Assembly (NCBI GenBank): GCA_013399305.1
Contig: VXAI01000196.1
Coordinates: 1,393,700-1,457,699 of the forward strand
Reading direction: 5' to 3'
DNA: 64,000 bases
DNA from: Rostratula benghalensis
Taxonomy: Eukaryota; Chordata; Aves; Charadriiformes; Rostratulidae
Below, piece by piece: positions 13,634-25,374 of the stretch. Numbering within the stretch: position 1 is the first letter of the stretch; the number at the start of each line of letters is the position of its first letter. Under the pieces are notes generated by a model that was given only the letters and a program-made list of their open reading frames with translations, was not told the origin of the DNA and did not search any database. The translations under genes were made by a program, and so were the position numbers.

Positions 13634-13689
13634 AGCCCACCCTCAGGCCTGCAAAATATCGTGTAGATAGTGGTCTCAGAGGGTGGGCT
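13634..13689. other. Hairpin-forming inverted repeat
   Basis: Arms AGCCCACCCTC (13634-13644) and GAGGGTGGGCT (13679-13689) are perfect reverse complements of 11 bases. A further five pairs (AGGCC with GGTCT, one G-U) form inside across a two-base bulge, leaving a loop of about 22 bases. It lies in unique sequence. It could be chance, a transposon footprint, or a small structured RNA. No evidence of transcription is available. Confidence 0.5.
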
Positions 13690-13730
13690 ATAGCACAACT
13701 GAATAAAAATTAATTCGGAAATTTCTTTAT

Positions 13731-13766
13731 CCCTCTTCCTCTTCCTCTTTCTCTTCCTCTTTTTCC
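13731..13766. repeat. Pyrimidine-rich (CTCTTC)n tract
   Basis: Imperfect CTCTTC/CTCTTT hexamer repeats, all pyrimidine on the plus strand. Confidence 0.85.
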
Positions 13767-16123
13767 TATATATCTTATTCTTTCACAATTCACAATCAAT
13801 TTCTCCATATGTCTAGATGTTTTAAGGAAGTAAGTGGTCCATCATAGCTTCCTCATTGCTAGTCATACAACTACAAATTCTCAGGGTTGTTATGTGGTAG
13901 CCTAATATCATATGTGGTGTAGTTTATGAAAAAAGAAACACAGCAGAACAGATTTCTCCACTGTGCTAATGCTATAAAGTTGAATGGGGAGGCATGTGGG
14001 GTGTGTGTGTGTGGCAAAAAAGTGCCAAAATTTACTTTGCTTTGGAAACAAACACCTGGTGAGTGTGATTTGCATTATCCAACAGAAACATCTAATCTAC
14101 AGTGGAGACTTCTGCCTCCAAGCTTGCTTGAAACTGGATTAATAGATCAGATCAGGAAAATTTTCTTCATCATCTATAAAAAGGAGTCTAAAACTTAAGT
14201 CACGCACCAACTAAGTGCTTATTCATCCTTCCTAAATAAGATTTTTATGCAGATAGCTCTTCTGTTTTGGGATGAGGATGCTTCAATGACAGTGACAATG
14301 ACAAATGCAACAATAACCATAGAAACAATTAGAATAATGAAGAAAAAGAAACATTGGTACCTAAAAGTTATAGGTAGACTGCATCCCATTATTTTAGGTA
14401 AGATGGAAACTTCAGGTGTTAATCAAACAAGCTAAGCTGAACTAGATGGGCAAAAAACCGCACATAGTTTATTCTTCATGTTCAAGGACGGAAAATCCTT
14501 GCAATCACTCGATAAAGCATCTGGTTCCATTTCGATTTCTAAGGGTGAGACTCTTGGTATGTCAAGATGAGTCAATCAAAAGACTTCTGGCCATCTCTGC
14601 AGAGCATCCTTCAAGAAAACCTGCTCTGATAAATTTGTCTTTTTAACTTTTTCCCAGGAGAAGCTGAAAGGCTGGAGTTTATTGACTGTTTACTGTTTCA
14701 AAACCTAGGAATATGTAAGGATTGGAAGAGCTATTGATTTTGAAGCTGTAACCATTTGAGAAGCAATGCTGTGCAGTAGTTTAAGGAAATAGTTCAGACA
14801 GCTTTTCAGTCTCAATCACTAGACATAATAAAATCATTCACACTGGAATTAATAAAGAAAATGATGATATCTTTTTTGCACTGCAAATATCTACAGACTA
14901 GACTAACTTTGTGTTTTCTCACATTTTTGAAATACTTTGATAGTGGTTACTGCTAAGACAAGAGAATTAGCCAATATCTGAGTGAAAATTTCCGAGCAAG
15001 AAAGATGAATCTCTGTTTGACTGTGCTCAATTTCAAACATGATCTGAAAACCACCAATCTATGTCAAGGTACTCCAAGGGAAATACTGTCTTTAAATTCA
15101 AGCTTCTCAACAGGCCACATACTCTTACTAGCTTGATTTCCTGAGAAGCTGAGGAGCTTTACCATTAAACAAAATCCCTAAGACTAATACCTGGTCAGGA
15201 CCTAAAAAATCAGGCACTGAACAACTGATCTAAAATCTGTCAGAATGAAGAATTTCAAAGTTCATTTTTTATTTAAGGAATCTCTATGTCCCTTCATATT
15301 ATAGTTATATTTTTTCTTTGTTTGCCAAACAGTCAAGATAGGATTTTCTCCACTGATCACATATACCTCAAGGTGCTATAGAGCTGAGCTCAACCCAAAC
15401 ATGAGAGCAGGAGCAAATGGCTACCGAAATGGGGCTTTTCTCTCTTTTATGCTCCATAGATTGCCCTATAGAGTCCTTTCACATTGGCTTAACAGCTTTA
15501 CCACTACACAGCTCATTAGTTCTCACTATTTCTTAACTGAACAGCCGGGTAAAACATGTTTAATTTATGCTCAGCGTAGGACTGAAATATATTCTCCATA
15601 AAACTTTAAAAAGGAAAAAAAAAATATAAAAAATGTTCTCTCCAGCATAACCGTCACTAACAAATAATGAACTTGTTTATCATTCCTATTTTATGTCTGA
15701 TACTTCAGGCATTTCAGAGCCCTTTTCAGACTATTATCTACTGCCCTTCAAACCCTTCATGTTGTTATCCTCTCTTTTATATCAGTAATAGGTTTTAAGA
15801 CTTATAGTAATGAATGCAAATATATTACTGTTTTAGGGCAATAAAATTGTTCTTTAGCAGTTAACTACACTCTTTGCAACAGTGAAAAGCATTTTAAATT
15901 AGCAGTTGGAGAAAAGTGGGACATTGGAACATAGAGGCAATATGAGACTGCGGCAGTCTATTCGCTGTTACTTAATGGAAAAGTTAGTCCATTAATGCTC
16001 AAGTCAGTTGTTGATTACTAAGGGCTTCAATGTGAAGTTTGACTTCTGTCTAATGTCTTGAAATGGTTTTCTAGAATCCCTATCTAGAGATATTCACAAA
16101 TTTTAAAGAAAGGATAACAGAAT

Positions 16124-16148
16124 ACTTTTTTCCTTTTTTTTTTTTTTT
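16124..16148. repeat. Poly-T tract
   Basis: T-rich run interrupted once by CC. Simple sequence. Confidence 0.85.
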
Positions 16149-16500
16149 AGTGCATTTTTAAAGAATTTTTCTAGAAATACAAAGAGTACTTTTTTTTCTC
16201 TTTCCCAAGAATCCCTATCAGCAGTGTGTCAGTCCCAAATCTAGGAAGCACCTGAAAATGTGCCTATCTCTAACCAAATATATAGAAAAGCCTGATAAAT
16301 CCAAGGAACTCAACCAGCTTGTTAGGGACAAATAGTCCATCCATTATATTAATAGAGTCAGAGTGATAAAGCTGGATTCAGTCTTGCTGTGTGCTATGGA
16401 ACTGATGGGTGACCAATGCGAAGATATTTAAATCTACACTGCTTAAGGGAGCACAGCAGTCTCCAAGCTAGTATTATTCTGAGATTGTGTGCCCATAGGG

Positions 16501-16529
16501 AAAAAAGAAAAAAAAAAAAAGAAAAAAAT
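16501..16529. repeat. A-rich tract with single G interruptions
   Basis: A runs of 6, 13 and 7 bases separated by single G residues. Confidence 0.9.
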
Positions 16530-16756
16530 ACCCAAACTCAATACCTCATGATGCAGGAGATTACTCTGGGGCTGGAAGCAATATTACGGCATTAGGATGG
16601 TGCTGAGCCCACGCTAATCAGCCCTGCTTACAAGCAGGCTCACTTTGCAGTAATTAGATCTGTTTGTACTGTGCTTCATGGCACTGAGCAGATCTATAGA
16701 CCCATATCCTCAAAAGAACTGAACTCAGTGAGAATTAGAAAGCTACTATAAATGTG

Positions 16757-16820
16757 TTTAACCTCCCTCCTGTAAATCAGGGATAATAAATAGCACTTTC
16801 AACTTCATAAAACATATTAA
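16757..16820 (+). repeat. MIR-like SINE remnant (core/3' part)
   Basis: The stretch reading AACCTCCCTCCTGTAAATCA and then GGATAATAAATAGCACTTTC follows the order and spacing of the amniote MIR SINE (…CCTCATCTGTAAAATGGGGATAATAATAG…). MIR copies are sparse and old in birds, so this is a short, diverged match by eye. No tRNA-like head is visible. Confidence 0.5.
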
Positions 16821-19015
16821 AACTCAGGGGCTACTACATTACTATCACACTTAGTGTTATTTAATTCTGTTCCTGTGACGGGTGGCTGAAGTCAAGCATA
16901 TGTTTTAATTCTTTCCTTGACCATAGTCAGTGCTATTGGAAACTCTCCTCATAACTGCTCCGTCACCAGATGATCTGTTTCCCGGATTATAATGTTCCAT
17001 AATTTTGTTATTGGGAAGATGCATATGAAGCAGCTTTTGCTTCATTTCCTTTTGAAGACACCATGCTGATGGATGGTTTAATTCAAAACCTCATTCTTAA
17101 GGAAGAACTCCATATTCAGACTCCAAATCCTGTCACTTATGTCAATTTAATATCTCCTAAATGTGTCTTTGTTTTTCCCTCTACCCCTGTGGCTAGAAAT
17201 AAAACTGGCTTAGTCATCACTTCCATTGATTACTATTCTGCTTCCCTTGTTGATCTTTCAGGTTTTTCCCACATGCTACAAAAACAATCATTCGTCTTCC
17301 CCTGTGCTCAGACTTAGCTCTGTGTAACAGCTCTGTGTATCTATTCTGCGGATATTTTAATTTGAAATGTTTCTTTCACTGAAAAATGTGTTTTTCATTA
17401 AGACAGACTTTTCCATAGGAATATTTCACTTATATATTATGTTTTATTGAAAAATAATGATTTTCCTGTGTTTTGTTCTCAGAAGTAACAAATAAGGAGT
17501 GAGGAGAGATGATACATCTTGGCTGACCAACTCTCTCCAAAAGTGTTTAGTAGCTAAATGCCTAAGAATATTACGCTTTGTAGCTTTCGGCTTTTCATCA
17601 ACCAATTCATACAAAAATGTCAGCAGAAATGAAACATTACACATGCTATTTTTTGGCACATTTTTTGACACATTTATAGTACAATTAATGATCAAGACTT
17701 TTCAGAACAAAGTACATAGGGAGAAATTGTTTCTATCACCTTCAATCTTTAGCAAGTTATTTGTTTGAGCAGTAACATTGCTGGAAGTTATGGAGGAAAA
17801 TAACCTCCACTGACTTAAGTTGTTATTGAGAACAGTTGGGAAGTAGGATTTACTGTTCCAGAGGATAGATGTGGCATTTTATATGAATTAGAACTATTTT
17901 GTTATCTTTAGGGGGTTTTTTTCCTTGCAAATTTTATCTGTGGATTAATTGGTTCCCTCAAAAGCTTGATTGAGATGGGGTGTCATGGAAGCAGATGAAG
18001 TTCTCTGGAAATTAAAATTTTCTCTTAGAAAATTTAGTGATGCTCTGGTATTTCTGAGAGTTCAACTTCATCATTTTCAACACTAAATGGTGCACAGGTA
18101 AGGTGGGAAAGTCATTAGACCATTAACTACAAAATTGGGAAAACAAGTCTATGATACTTTCCATCAGGTTTTGAAAGTCTCAGTCCAGCTCAGAAGACTG
18201 TGAACTCTAAGAAGAGTCCAGACATGGCTATTGCTCAGTCATGACACAATCTGAGTAGTTTTGTCCCAGACCAAAGGGGTCTCTTTCAAGTTTTATTGCA
18301 TTCCATGTAAAAACTAATATGCTTGTTTTGACTAACTGTGTTACCCATGCTATTTCTTCATATGCAGTGAGGTGCGCATAAAAACAGATCCTTCAGGCTA
18401 TTCGGACAGGTACTCCAAGTAATAGGGTCTGGCAAAACATAGATAATGGAGAAAATAGAAATTAAAAACATTAATGCCTTCAAACCTTAGCTGGTTGCCA
18501 GCTTCACCAGGTCTTTGCAGATTCAAGTGGCAAGTGTGACTAGCACAGACATTTTGTTGCGGAAATGTATAGCACATCACAGCTGCTTTAGGAACATGGA
18601 AAGAAGACATCCCCAAGAGGCACTGTATGGAGCCAGCTCAGGCACAGCAAGGCTGATGTTACGTCTGAGCACAAAGATAATGTTAAACCTAGGCTAACAT
18701 GCCGTGTTGCTGTCCCTAACTCCTCAGAACTTCATAATTAAAGAGAAATGTTCAGAGACACCCTAGTTCTTCATGGTCCCAGCTTGTGCCCTCCATGCTA
18801 ATTATCTTGGGTCACTCTGAGCACCATGAGAAGGTGGATATCTGGTCTTGAAACAAACTTGGAAAAAATGTGCTTTCATGTAGTGCTGAGACAGAGCCAA
18901 AGCTCTGCTGGACCCAGCTGGCTGTCACCGTTTCTGTGAGACTTGAGCTGGCTGTGAGAGTGGGATTCATCTCACTTAACGTTAGATGTCTGCACTACAG
19001 ACATCTATGTCTCAA
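16821..19015. other. Unique non-coding DNA
   Basis: No gene found. Frames of 60-89 codons on both strands around 17.06-17.77 and 18.4-18.7 kb lack recognisable motifs. The stretch from about 18.94 kb may be the 5' part of the LTR-like fragment that follows. Confidence 0.7.
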
Positions 19016-19210
19016 TTAGTCACCCTACTCTCCCTTTATACTCCATGGAAAGAAAGAAGCATGATTCACCTCATCCTAAAACAGACATAGCAAATGTGGA
19101 TGAATCATACCGCTACAGTGTCTGTTTTGCTCAGCCAGTGAGAGGAAATAATGGAAACACTGGGCTGGCTTCAGGTAAGAGATTAAAGCTTGAGAGTTAC
19201 AGAGTGGCAC
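19016..19210 (+). repeat. Candidate old LTR-like repeat fragment (copy B)
   Basis: Second copy of the family at 8.28-8.40 kb: the TTAGTCACC...CCCTTT block is at 19016-19037 and the identical TTCACCTCATCCT block at 19065-19077. A 118-codon open frame starting at 19045 begins inside this repeat. It has no family resemblance and is probably fortuitous. The right end of the fragment is a guess. A weaker relative may lie at 5293-5333. Confidence 0.35.
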
Positions 19211-20297
19211 CACCTCCTCCTGAGAAGGGCACCCATGGGACACAGCTAAAGAGAAACAAAAATGTACATAAACTATGTATTTATGGTCACATGGCAACTG
19301 ATTTGGAAACCCAAGAGCATTACTTCCCAGTCAGGAATAAAGACAAACACTTTGGCCTTGGTTTCAACTGTAACGGTAAGACCACTGTGTTTAATCAATG
19401 AATTTTATGCTTTTGCCTCCTCCCAAGCCAGGTCACTAAGTGTGTTGCATCTTTCCAACATCACAACATTAACTCAGCAAAATGAGATGCAGATAACTTT
19501 GTAGGCTTTAGTGAAAAACTTCAGCCCCATTTCTTGTTCACTTTTTTTCTTTTCTTTCTGGTAATTTATAAAAATCAGAGAAGCCCAATGGTAACATTGT
19601 CCTGTGACTCCTGTGACCTAGACAAGTTACTTCAACTCTCCTTTCACCGATTTTACAGCCTCAAAAACTGAGATAGCCATTCTCCTTTCCTTTTTACACA
19701 GTAATTTTCCCATTAAAACCACATTTAGAAGAAAAAACTATTGTATAATACTATACTGCAGCAGAACTTCCCCCCCAGATAGTGACAAAGTGCAGTTTTG
19801 TCCCATCCAAAAGAGAAAGCTTACACAATTAAATTTGGAAGTTCACAAGCTTCTTGGTTTTGGGGCAGAAATTGCTGCTGACCTCTGTAGCATCTACAAG
19901 AAGCTTGGGGAGTCCTGTGGTCTATAAGAATGAAAATCAATGTGTAATGAAAAAGCAGCTAAATATGGCATTATTCTAAAACTTGAAACATGAGCAGTTA
20001 GGGATACACTATGTGGTGCCCTCATTTTCTCAAACTGCAGCTCTTTAAATCTTGCATCCCCTGCCTTTGCTGTTGACGTTCAAATTGTCTTTTTGCATTT
20101 CATAATGGCTGCTCCTGTCTTGCTTTCCACTTTATCTGCCAAACCCACTGCTGGGTCTTTCTCAGACACCCAAGAGTCAGGGATAAAGCTGACTGAAAAT
20201 GCATGACTTATTTCAGTCATTTTGCTAAAGTATATGCCGGTGCCAGCAAAGCAAGACAGGAGATTATTAGAATTGGTCTGCTGTCATCAATTACTTT
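19211..20297. other. Unique non-coding DNA up to gap
   Basis: Apart from a MIR-like remnant at about 19.6 kb I see no features. It runs directly into an N gap. Confidence 0.7.
19605..19690 (+). repeat. MIR-like SINE remnant
   Basis: CTGTGACCTAGACAAGTTAC is followed by TTCAACTCTC and then a GATTTTACAGCCTCAAAAACTG region. This matches the order of the MIR core (GTGACCTTGGGCAAGTCACTT, then CCTCTCTGTGCCTCAGTTT). The core identity is convincing by eye, while the flanks are decayed. Confidence 0.5.
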
Positions 20298-20402
20298 NNN
20301 NNNNNNNNNNNNNNNNNNNNNNNNNNNNNNNNNNNNNNNNNNNNNNNNNNNNNNNNNNNNNNNNNNNNNNNNNNNNNNNNNNNNNNNNNNNNNNNNNNNN
20401 NN
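20298..20402. other. Assembly gap, 105 N
   Basis: A run of 105 N. Flanks are ordinary unique sequence, so the cause is not evident. The all-X open frames across it are artefacts. Confidence 0.99.
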
Positions 20403-21132
20403 GAAAAATAAGGCAACCCCTCAAACCCTTAGACAGAAAAGTACCATGTGGTTGTCAGTGAAGGCTATCATCTCCATTTAGCCTACAGAATTGTCCCCAA
20501 CCCAACACTCCCAAGTTACAGCACTGCCAGGGAGTCTTGTCTACATGTGCTCTGTGTCCTCGTTTCTGTGGGATTGGCATGATTTATCTCAGGATCTGCT
20601 CTCTAAATTAACTTCTGACTGTTAGAGGAAGAATCAGACACTGAACAAGAACTTACTCGAGATGAAAGTAATGGGGAAGGAAAGGCTGCACTATCACTTC
20701 CCAACCACCAGCCCTGAAGAAATAGATTTCTACTTTGCAGCTTGCAATAAATTTTGTTGCTCTGAAGAAACACCTGCTGATGTTCCAGACCCTGGCTCTG
20801 CACATTGAGCAGTCTGCCCTACAACATAAGCAATTTGAGCATGAAACTTTCCCCTTGTGTAGCTGGAAAATGGTTAGCTTGCATGACTCTACAATGAATA
20901 GCACATAGGTAGATGTGAGAGCAGAAACCGCACATATTCTATTTTGTAGATGAATTGGGCAAATTTGACCTGTCATCACCACCAGCCTGTATCCAGATTA
21001 TCCCATTGACCTCTGCAGAATGTAACTAAGAGGAAAATTCAGCCTCAGCAGCTATCCCCTATGGCTGTACCACACTACATAATTATTGCTGTTTGTTATT
21101 TCTGTTGCAGTAGAACCCACAGGATCAAATAA

Positions 21133-21217
21133 GGATCGGGATCCCCACTGTGCTAGGTGCAATGCAAACATATAAGCAGTCATGGTGCCTGCACTAAAGA
21201 GCTTACAGCCATGTCTC
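21133..21217 (+). repeat. Ancient amniote dispersed repeat fragment
   Basis: The stretch with CCCCACTGTGCTAGGTGC, then ATGCAAACATATAA and CTGCACTAAAGAGCTTACAG follows a widespread ancient repeat in turtles, crocodilians and birds. That repeat reads roughly '..CCATTGTGCTAGGYGCTGTACAAACA..CCTGCCCCAAAGAGCTTACA..'. I recall the pattern but not a secure family name. Confidence 0.5.
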
Positions 21218-23210
21218 TTAGGAGAACATTTCTTCGTCTAATAGACTTCTCTATTAAGAAGAGTTAATTACTTAATTCAGCCTAATTTTTTCTCTGCTTA
21301 GTTTCTTCTATTTCTCCTGCCTAGCTTCCCTAGACCATCCTTAATCATTCTCTTTCCTTCACAGTATCAACAGATTTGTACACTGTGCGAGCAATTATTT
21401 TTATTCCCCCTTTTGCTTCTTGATTATCTAATCCAACACTTCTTCTTCAGTCACTTTCTGCTTTTCCATCATCTTTTGTTGAAACAACCATTTCTCTTAA
21501 TTCTTTTCATTGTAACAACATCTTTAGATCATTATCATTTGAGTGTGGCTGAGTGGCTGTACAGTTGTGCCTCCTCCCTGCGCCATGGTGTCACATTTTC
21601 TTATAGAACTCCCCAAAAGCACATTCACACTCTCTGTTGCTCTCTTTGCCTGTCTTTTACTACCAAAGAAATGGCTCATTGTCACCCCACAGGTTTCCTT
21701 CACTGTTATTGCAGCCTAAATATCACATCTTCCATTTACTGAATGCCTGTTTCAGATTACCTCTTTGGGCACCTCTCTCCAGAGGCATTAGATGATGGAG
21801 TTTTTCCACTGTTCCAGACTGAATCTCATTTGACTGTTTCCTGCTCGTAATTCTAAAGTCTCTGGGTCCCTTTGTACAACTTCATCTCTGCTGTAATTTG
21901 CACACAGAAATCTCAGCTGACCTGGCCTGGACGCCACTTTCTGGGGCTTCCAGAGGTTAAGTGAACCCTTCGCAGTGCAGTTACATCTACAGCTTGTAGT
22001 GGAAGGTTTGTCTCCCATAAATTACATGTAACTGCAACTGCAGTGCTTTGCTCAAAAGCTAGCACTGGCCTCCAGTCCACCACTTTACTGTCAGTACTGT
22101 CAGAGCAAGACGCTGACGTGATTCTTACTTTGTTTATTTCTTGTAAGTTACATACAGTGCTGAAAGATCAGTCACATTAATCCATGAACAATTTAACATT
22201 CTGTTAAACTAAATCTCCCTGTAAAAATTCCTTAGAGAATAAAACATTCTCCAAATGCAACTGTTCTCTGGTCCCACACGTTGACAGACTATAGAGCAGG
22301 ACAGGATAGAGATGGTGTTTTTTTTCCCTTCATTCTATATTTTTAAAATGTTAGAAATTCATCAGACAAACTTCTTCTTGTAGGTCATTAATCATTTGCT
22401 ACTAGACATCTCCTGACTTTTTAAGGGGAAGGCATGAACCAACATATCTAAAAATGGGTGGTTAGGCATCCCAATGGAAGTCTTTGAACTACTTTGATGG
22501 AGAAAGAAGTTTTCTTACATCTTAATACAAATCAAATTTCTCCTCAAAAGTCTTTTTCTTGACATGAGATAATATGCGGTCCTTTCTCATACCTATTTGA
22601 AGATAGGTCATTAAAGGTTTGGGTGTCAGACACCCTAATTAGACAAAAAGCCATACCAGTTGCTGATAAAATATAGAGTTTACTTACCTACATAATTTTC
22701 CATAATAAGGAAGACATAGATGACAATATTCCCATAATGAAGGTAAGTACATGTTGTTGTTATTACATTAGTAAATAGGAGGTACTGTAACTAACCATCA
22801 CTAATACTGAGTCTTTTAATACAAAAATTCATTGGATAATTGGACTGCTGTGATAGTTAAGTTGTTTCCTGTGAACCATGAAAAACACTGGAGATCAGCA
22901 GACATATAACAAAGTGACATAAGAAGAAAAAATTAATTAATTCAGTTTGTAGAGTATATTGTGGTCTATGTTTCTGTAGGTAATGTTATAGTCTACATGC
23001 TGCTGCAAAAGAGCAGTCTGTTCTTGATGTTTCAGGCAGATAGAACAACAGATAATTTCAGCAAGAAGATGTTAAAATAGAAAATAAGGAAACTTGCATC
23101 AATGACGATAACAAAACAGTGGAAGAGACAGTCTTGGAAATTTTGGAGTTACCCATACTAAAAAATCTATAAAAGTGGATCACTCGGACCACAGGAATGA
23201 TATAGGAACA

Positions 23211-23220
23211 GGGGGGGGGG
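23211..23220. repeat. G10 homopolymer
   Basis: Ten consecutive G, then TTTGGTGGGG. Base count may be unreliable in sequencing. Confidence 0.9.
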
Positions 23221-25258
23221 TTTGGTGGGGATATAAAGAACCACCTGCAGTAACTAATAGCCATGTGGTATTACTGGTAAATATTTTAATCCATAAATAA
23301 TCTTATAATCTCATAAAAATCAAGATCGTTCACATAGTAATTCACTGAATATTGTGAATACCACTTCAGATCCTGTCCTAAAGGTAACTGACTAAACTTA
23401 TATCTAGCTCCATATTTTTCCCTAATCATAAATATATTTATATTAGTTGCTTAGTAATTTAAATCCACTCATTTATTTGCATTAGGCCTCATCACCTTTT
23501 GCAACAACATTTCTTGAGATTTTTTAATCTTCTTTTCAAACCTTGCATATCTTTTGATTCAGTAAGTACGACTAGATTTTACATAAAAGGAAATTTTAAA
23601 AAATTCTTGATATGCATACTCCTGCTATCTGAAGATGCACTCCTCCTTGCCCTGGCCCAGTGCTGTCATACTCCCATCAGCCTGATTTTCCAAAGATGAG
23701 ATCTGAAAGAGAGAAACAGTGGGCTGCTAGCTGAAGAGCTGACAGAGAGCAATTGAATCAACAGATCCCCCGACAAGTTGTTTCAGGTTCAAGGTCAATC
23801 AGATATTTTCCAGTCAAATAAGATTCTGAGTCCCCCTGTACAACCGATCAAATTGCCCAGTTTTCTTATCTTCCTTCTGCTTCTGCTGGAAACAGTATGT
23901 TTATGGATACCACAGTGACCCTTTCTACAAGAAAACTCTGGGGAAGAATGTCCTTCCTTGCAATGTCTCAAGCTCATTTGTTTTGTCAACAAACTGGAGT
24001 GGTTTTGAAGCTCCTGTGGGAACCACAGGGAAGATGCTACAAACACAATAATGTATTATCTAGGGAAGCATTTAAAGATAGCGAGGGAGTCAGATGTCAC
24101 TGGGACATGATGCTTCTTGTTTCTATGGTGAGAGTGAGGAAAATGAAATAATCCATGAAAAGCACCCTGGTACACTCAGGTTTTCCCTTTCATTATTCTG
24201 TGCATCAGTTATGGCAAGGAGAGATTTTAAATAATTGTTTAAACTTTATGAGTTTTAAAATGCCTTACTGCTGACAAATAGTGTCATATTCTTACTGTCT
24301 GTCTGCCTGAATTTCTAAAGCTTGTATTTGCCTGATATCTATTTTGGCACCTGTGTATTGACAGTAATGGAGAGTGATAGTTATCTGCAGAGAATGCAGA
24401 GGCAGTACAATATTCCCCATTGTCCCAAAAGCCCAGGTAGCTCAGACTTGAAACAGAATGAAGGGGGAGAGGGTATCTCACTCTTTCTGCCTTGCTATAT
24501 TTGGTCTATTCTCTGGTGCTCCTGATTTTTCACGAGTTATATCTCATTAATGGGCACAGCCAGAGAAAGAATGTAGCACAAAACACAAGTGTCTTTAGCC
24601 TTCTGGTATAAAATGTAGATTTTCAAGCAACGACAATGCTTTCTTATTTCCACAGCACTTCGCAACACCACTGTCATTTCCCCGTTGTGAAAATTCAGAA
24701 CAATATTTGTTTACAATAATATCTGAACTTCAACCCCAGAAACACATCTTAATGAACAGTGTTACAGACAAGGAAAACATTTTCAGAGGAATGAATAGCA
24801 TCATATGAAGCAAAATTTTATAGTCAGAAATTACTTTTTTACTGGAGTAGATCCTCAGCTGAAGTCACCAACACTCATAATTCAACAAGCTGAGCATCTG
24901 GTCTGGAAAAAATACTGTTGCTGGGGTTTGACATATGCTGCATCAGAACACTTTTTCCCCTAATTCTACTTAGTCATTCTGTGTTCTGAATGTCAGACTT
25001 TTCCCTTTTTTTCATCAGTTAGATATATTTTTCTTGCCCTTGAAACATATCCCAGATCATACTTTGCAAACCCAATATTTCTATTTAGTTTGTACTGTAT
25101 AATGATGGAAAAAGTATTCATGTTACCAACCATATGATTTTGATGATGACAGAACTAGTAAAAGTTCCAGTGTTGACTCCCATCCATGAGTGTTGGTGTG
25201 GCAAAAATTAGAGGAATAACGAGAGGATCAATCATAGGTCTTGGAAATCTTAGAGTTA

Positions 25259-25374
25259 GGAAAGGCAAGGCAAGGCAAGACAAGGCAACAAAAAAAGGTG
25301 AGGGAAGGTGAGGTGAGGGAAGGCAAGGTGAGGGAAGGGAAGGGAAGTGACGGCAAGGCAAGGCAAGGCAAGCC
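25259..25374. repeat. Pentanucleotide array (GGCAA / GGGAA / GGTGA)n
   Basis: About 116 bases of 5-base units: GGCAA units at both ends and GGTGA/GGGAA variants between, purine-rich on the plus strand. The Gly-Lys-Arg-rich and Leu-Pro-Ser-rich open frames over it on the two strands are translations of this repeat. Confidence 0.95.

Larger units (their letters stand above)
12328..16756. other. Unique non-coding DNA
   Basis: No gene found. Holds a pyrimidine-rich (CTCTTC)n tract, an 11-bp-arm hairpin at 13634-13689, poly-T and A-rich tracts, and stretches near 12.78-12.87 and 16.56-16.69 kb whose texture resembles conserved non-coding sequence. Open frames of 60-90 codons have no family resemblance. 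Confidence 0.7.
20403..25258. other. Unique non-coding DNA
   Basis: No gene found. Contains one old amniote repeat fragment near 21.13 kb, a G10 run at 23211-23220, a compact 7-bp-arm palindrome at 22621-22635 (GGGTGTC-A-GACACCC), and a pyrimidine-rich stretch at 21.3-21.5 kb. Confidence 0.7.

Noticed and set aside
19045..19401. 118-codon open frame on the plus strand
   Set aside because: It starts inside an LTR-like repeat, has no recognisable domain, and its composition matches chance translation.
22621..22635. 7-bp-arm palindrome as a transcription terminator or operator
   Set aside because: A vertebrate context gives no reason to expect one, and arms this short are common by chance.
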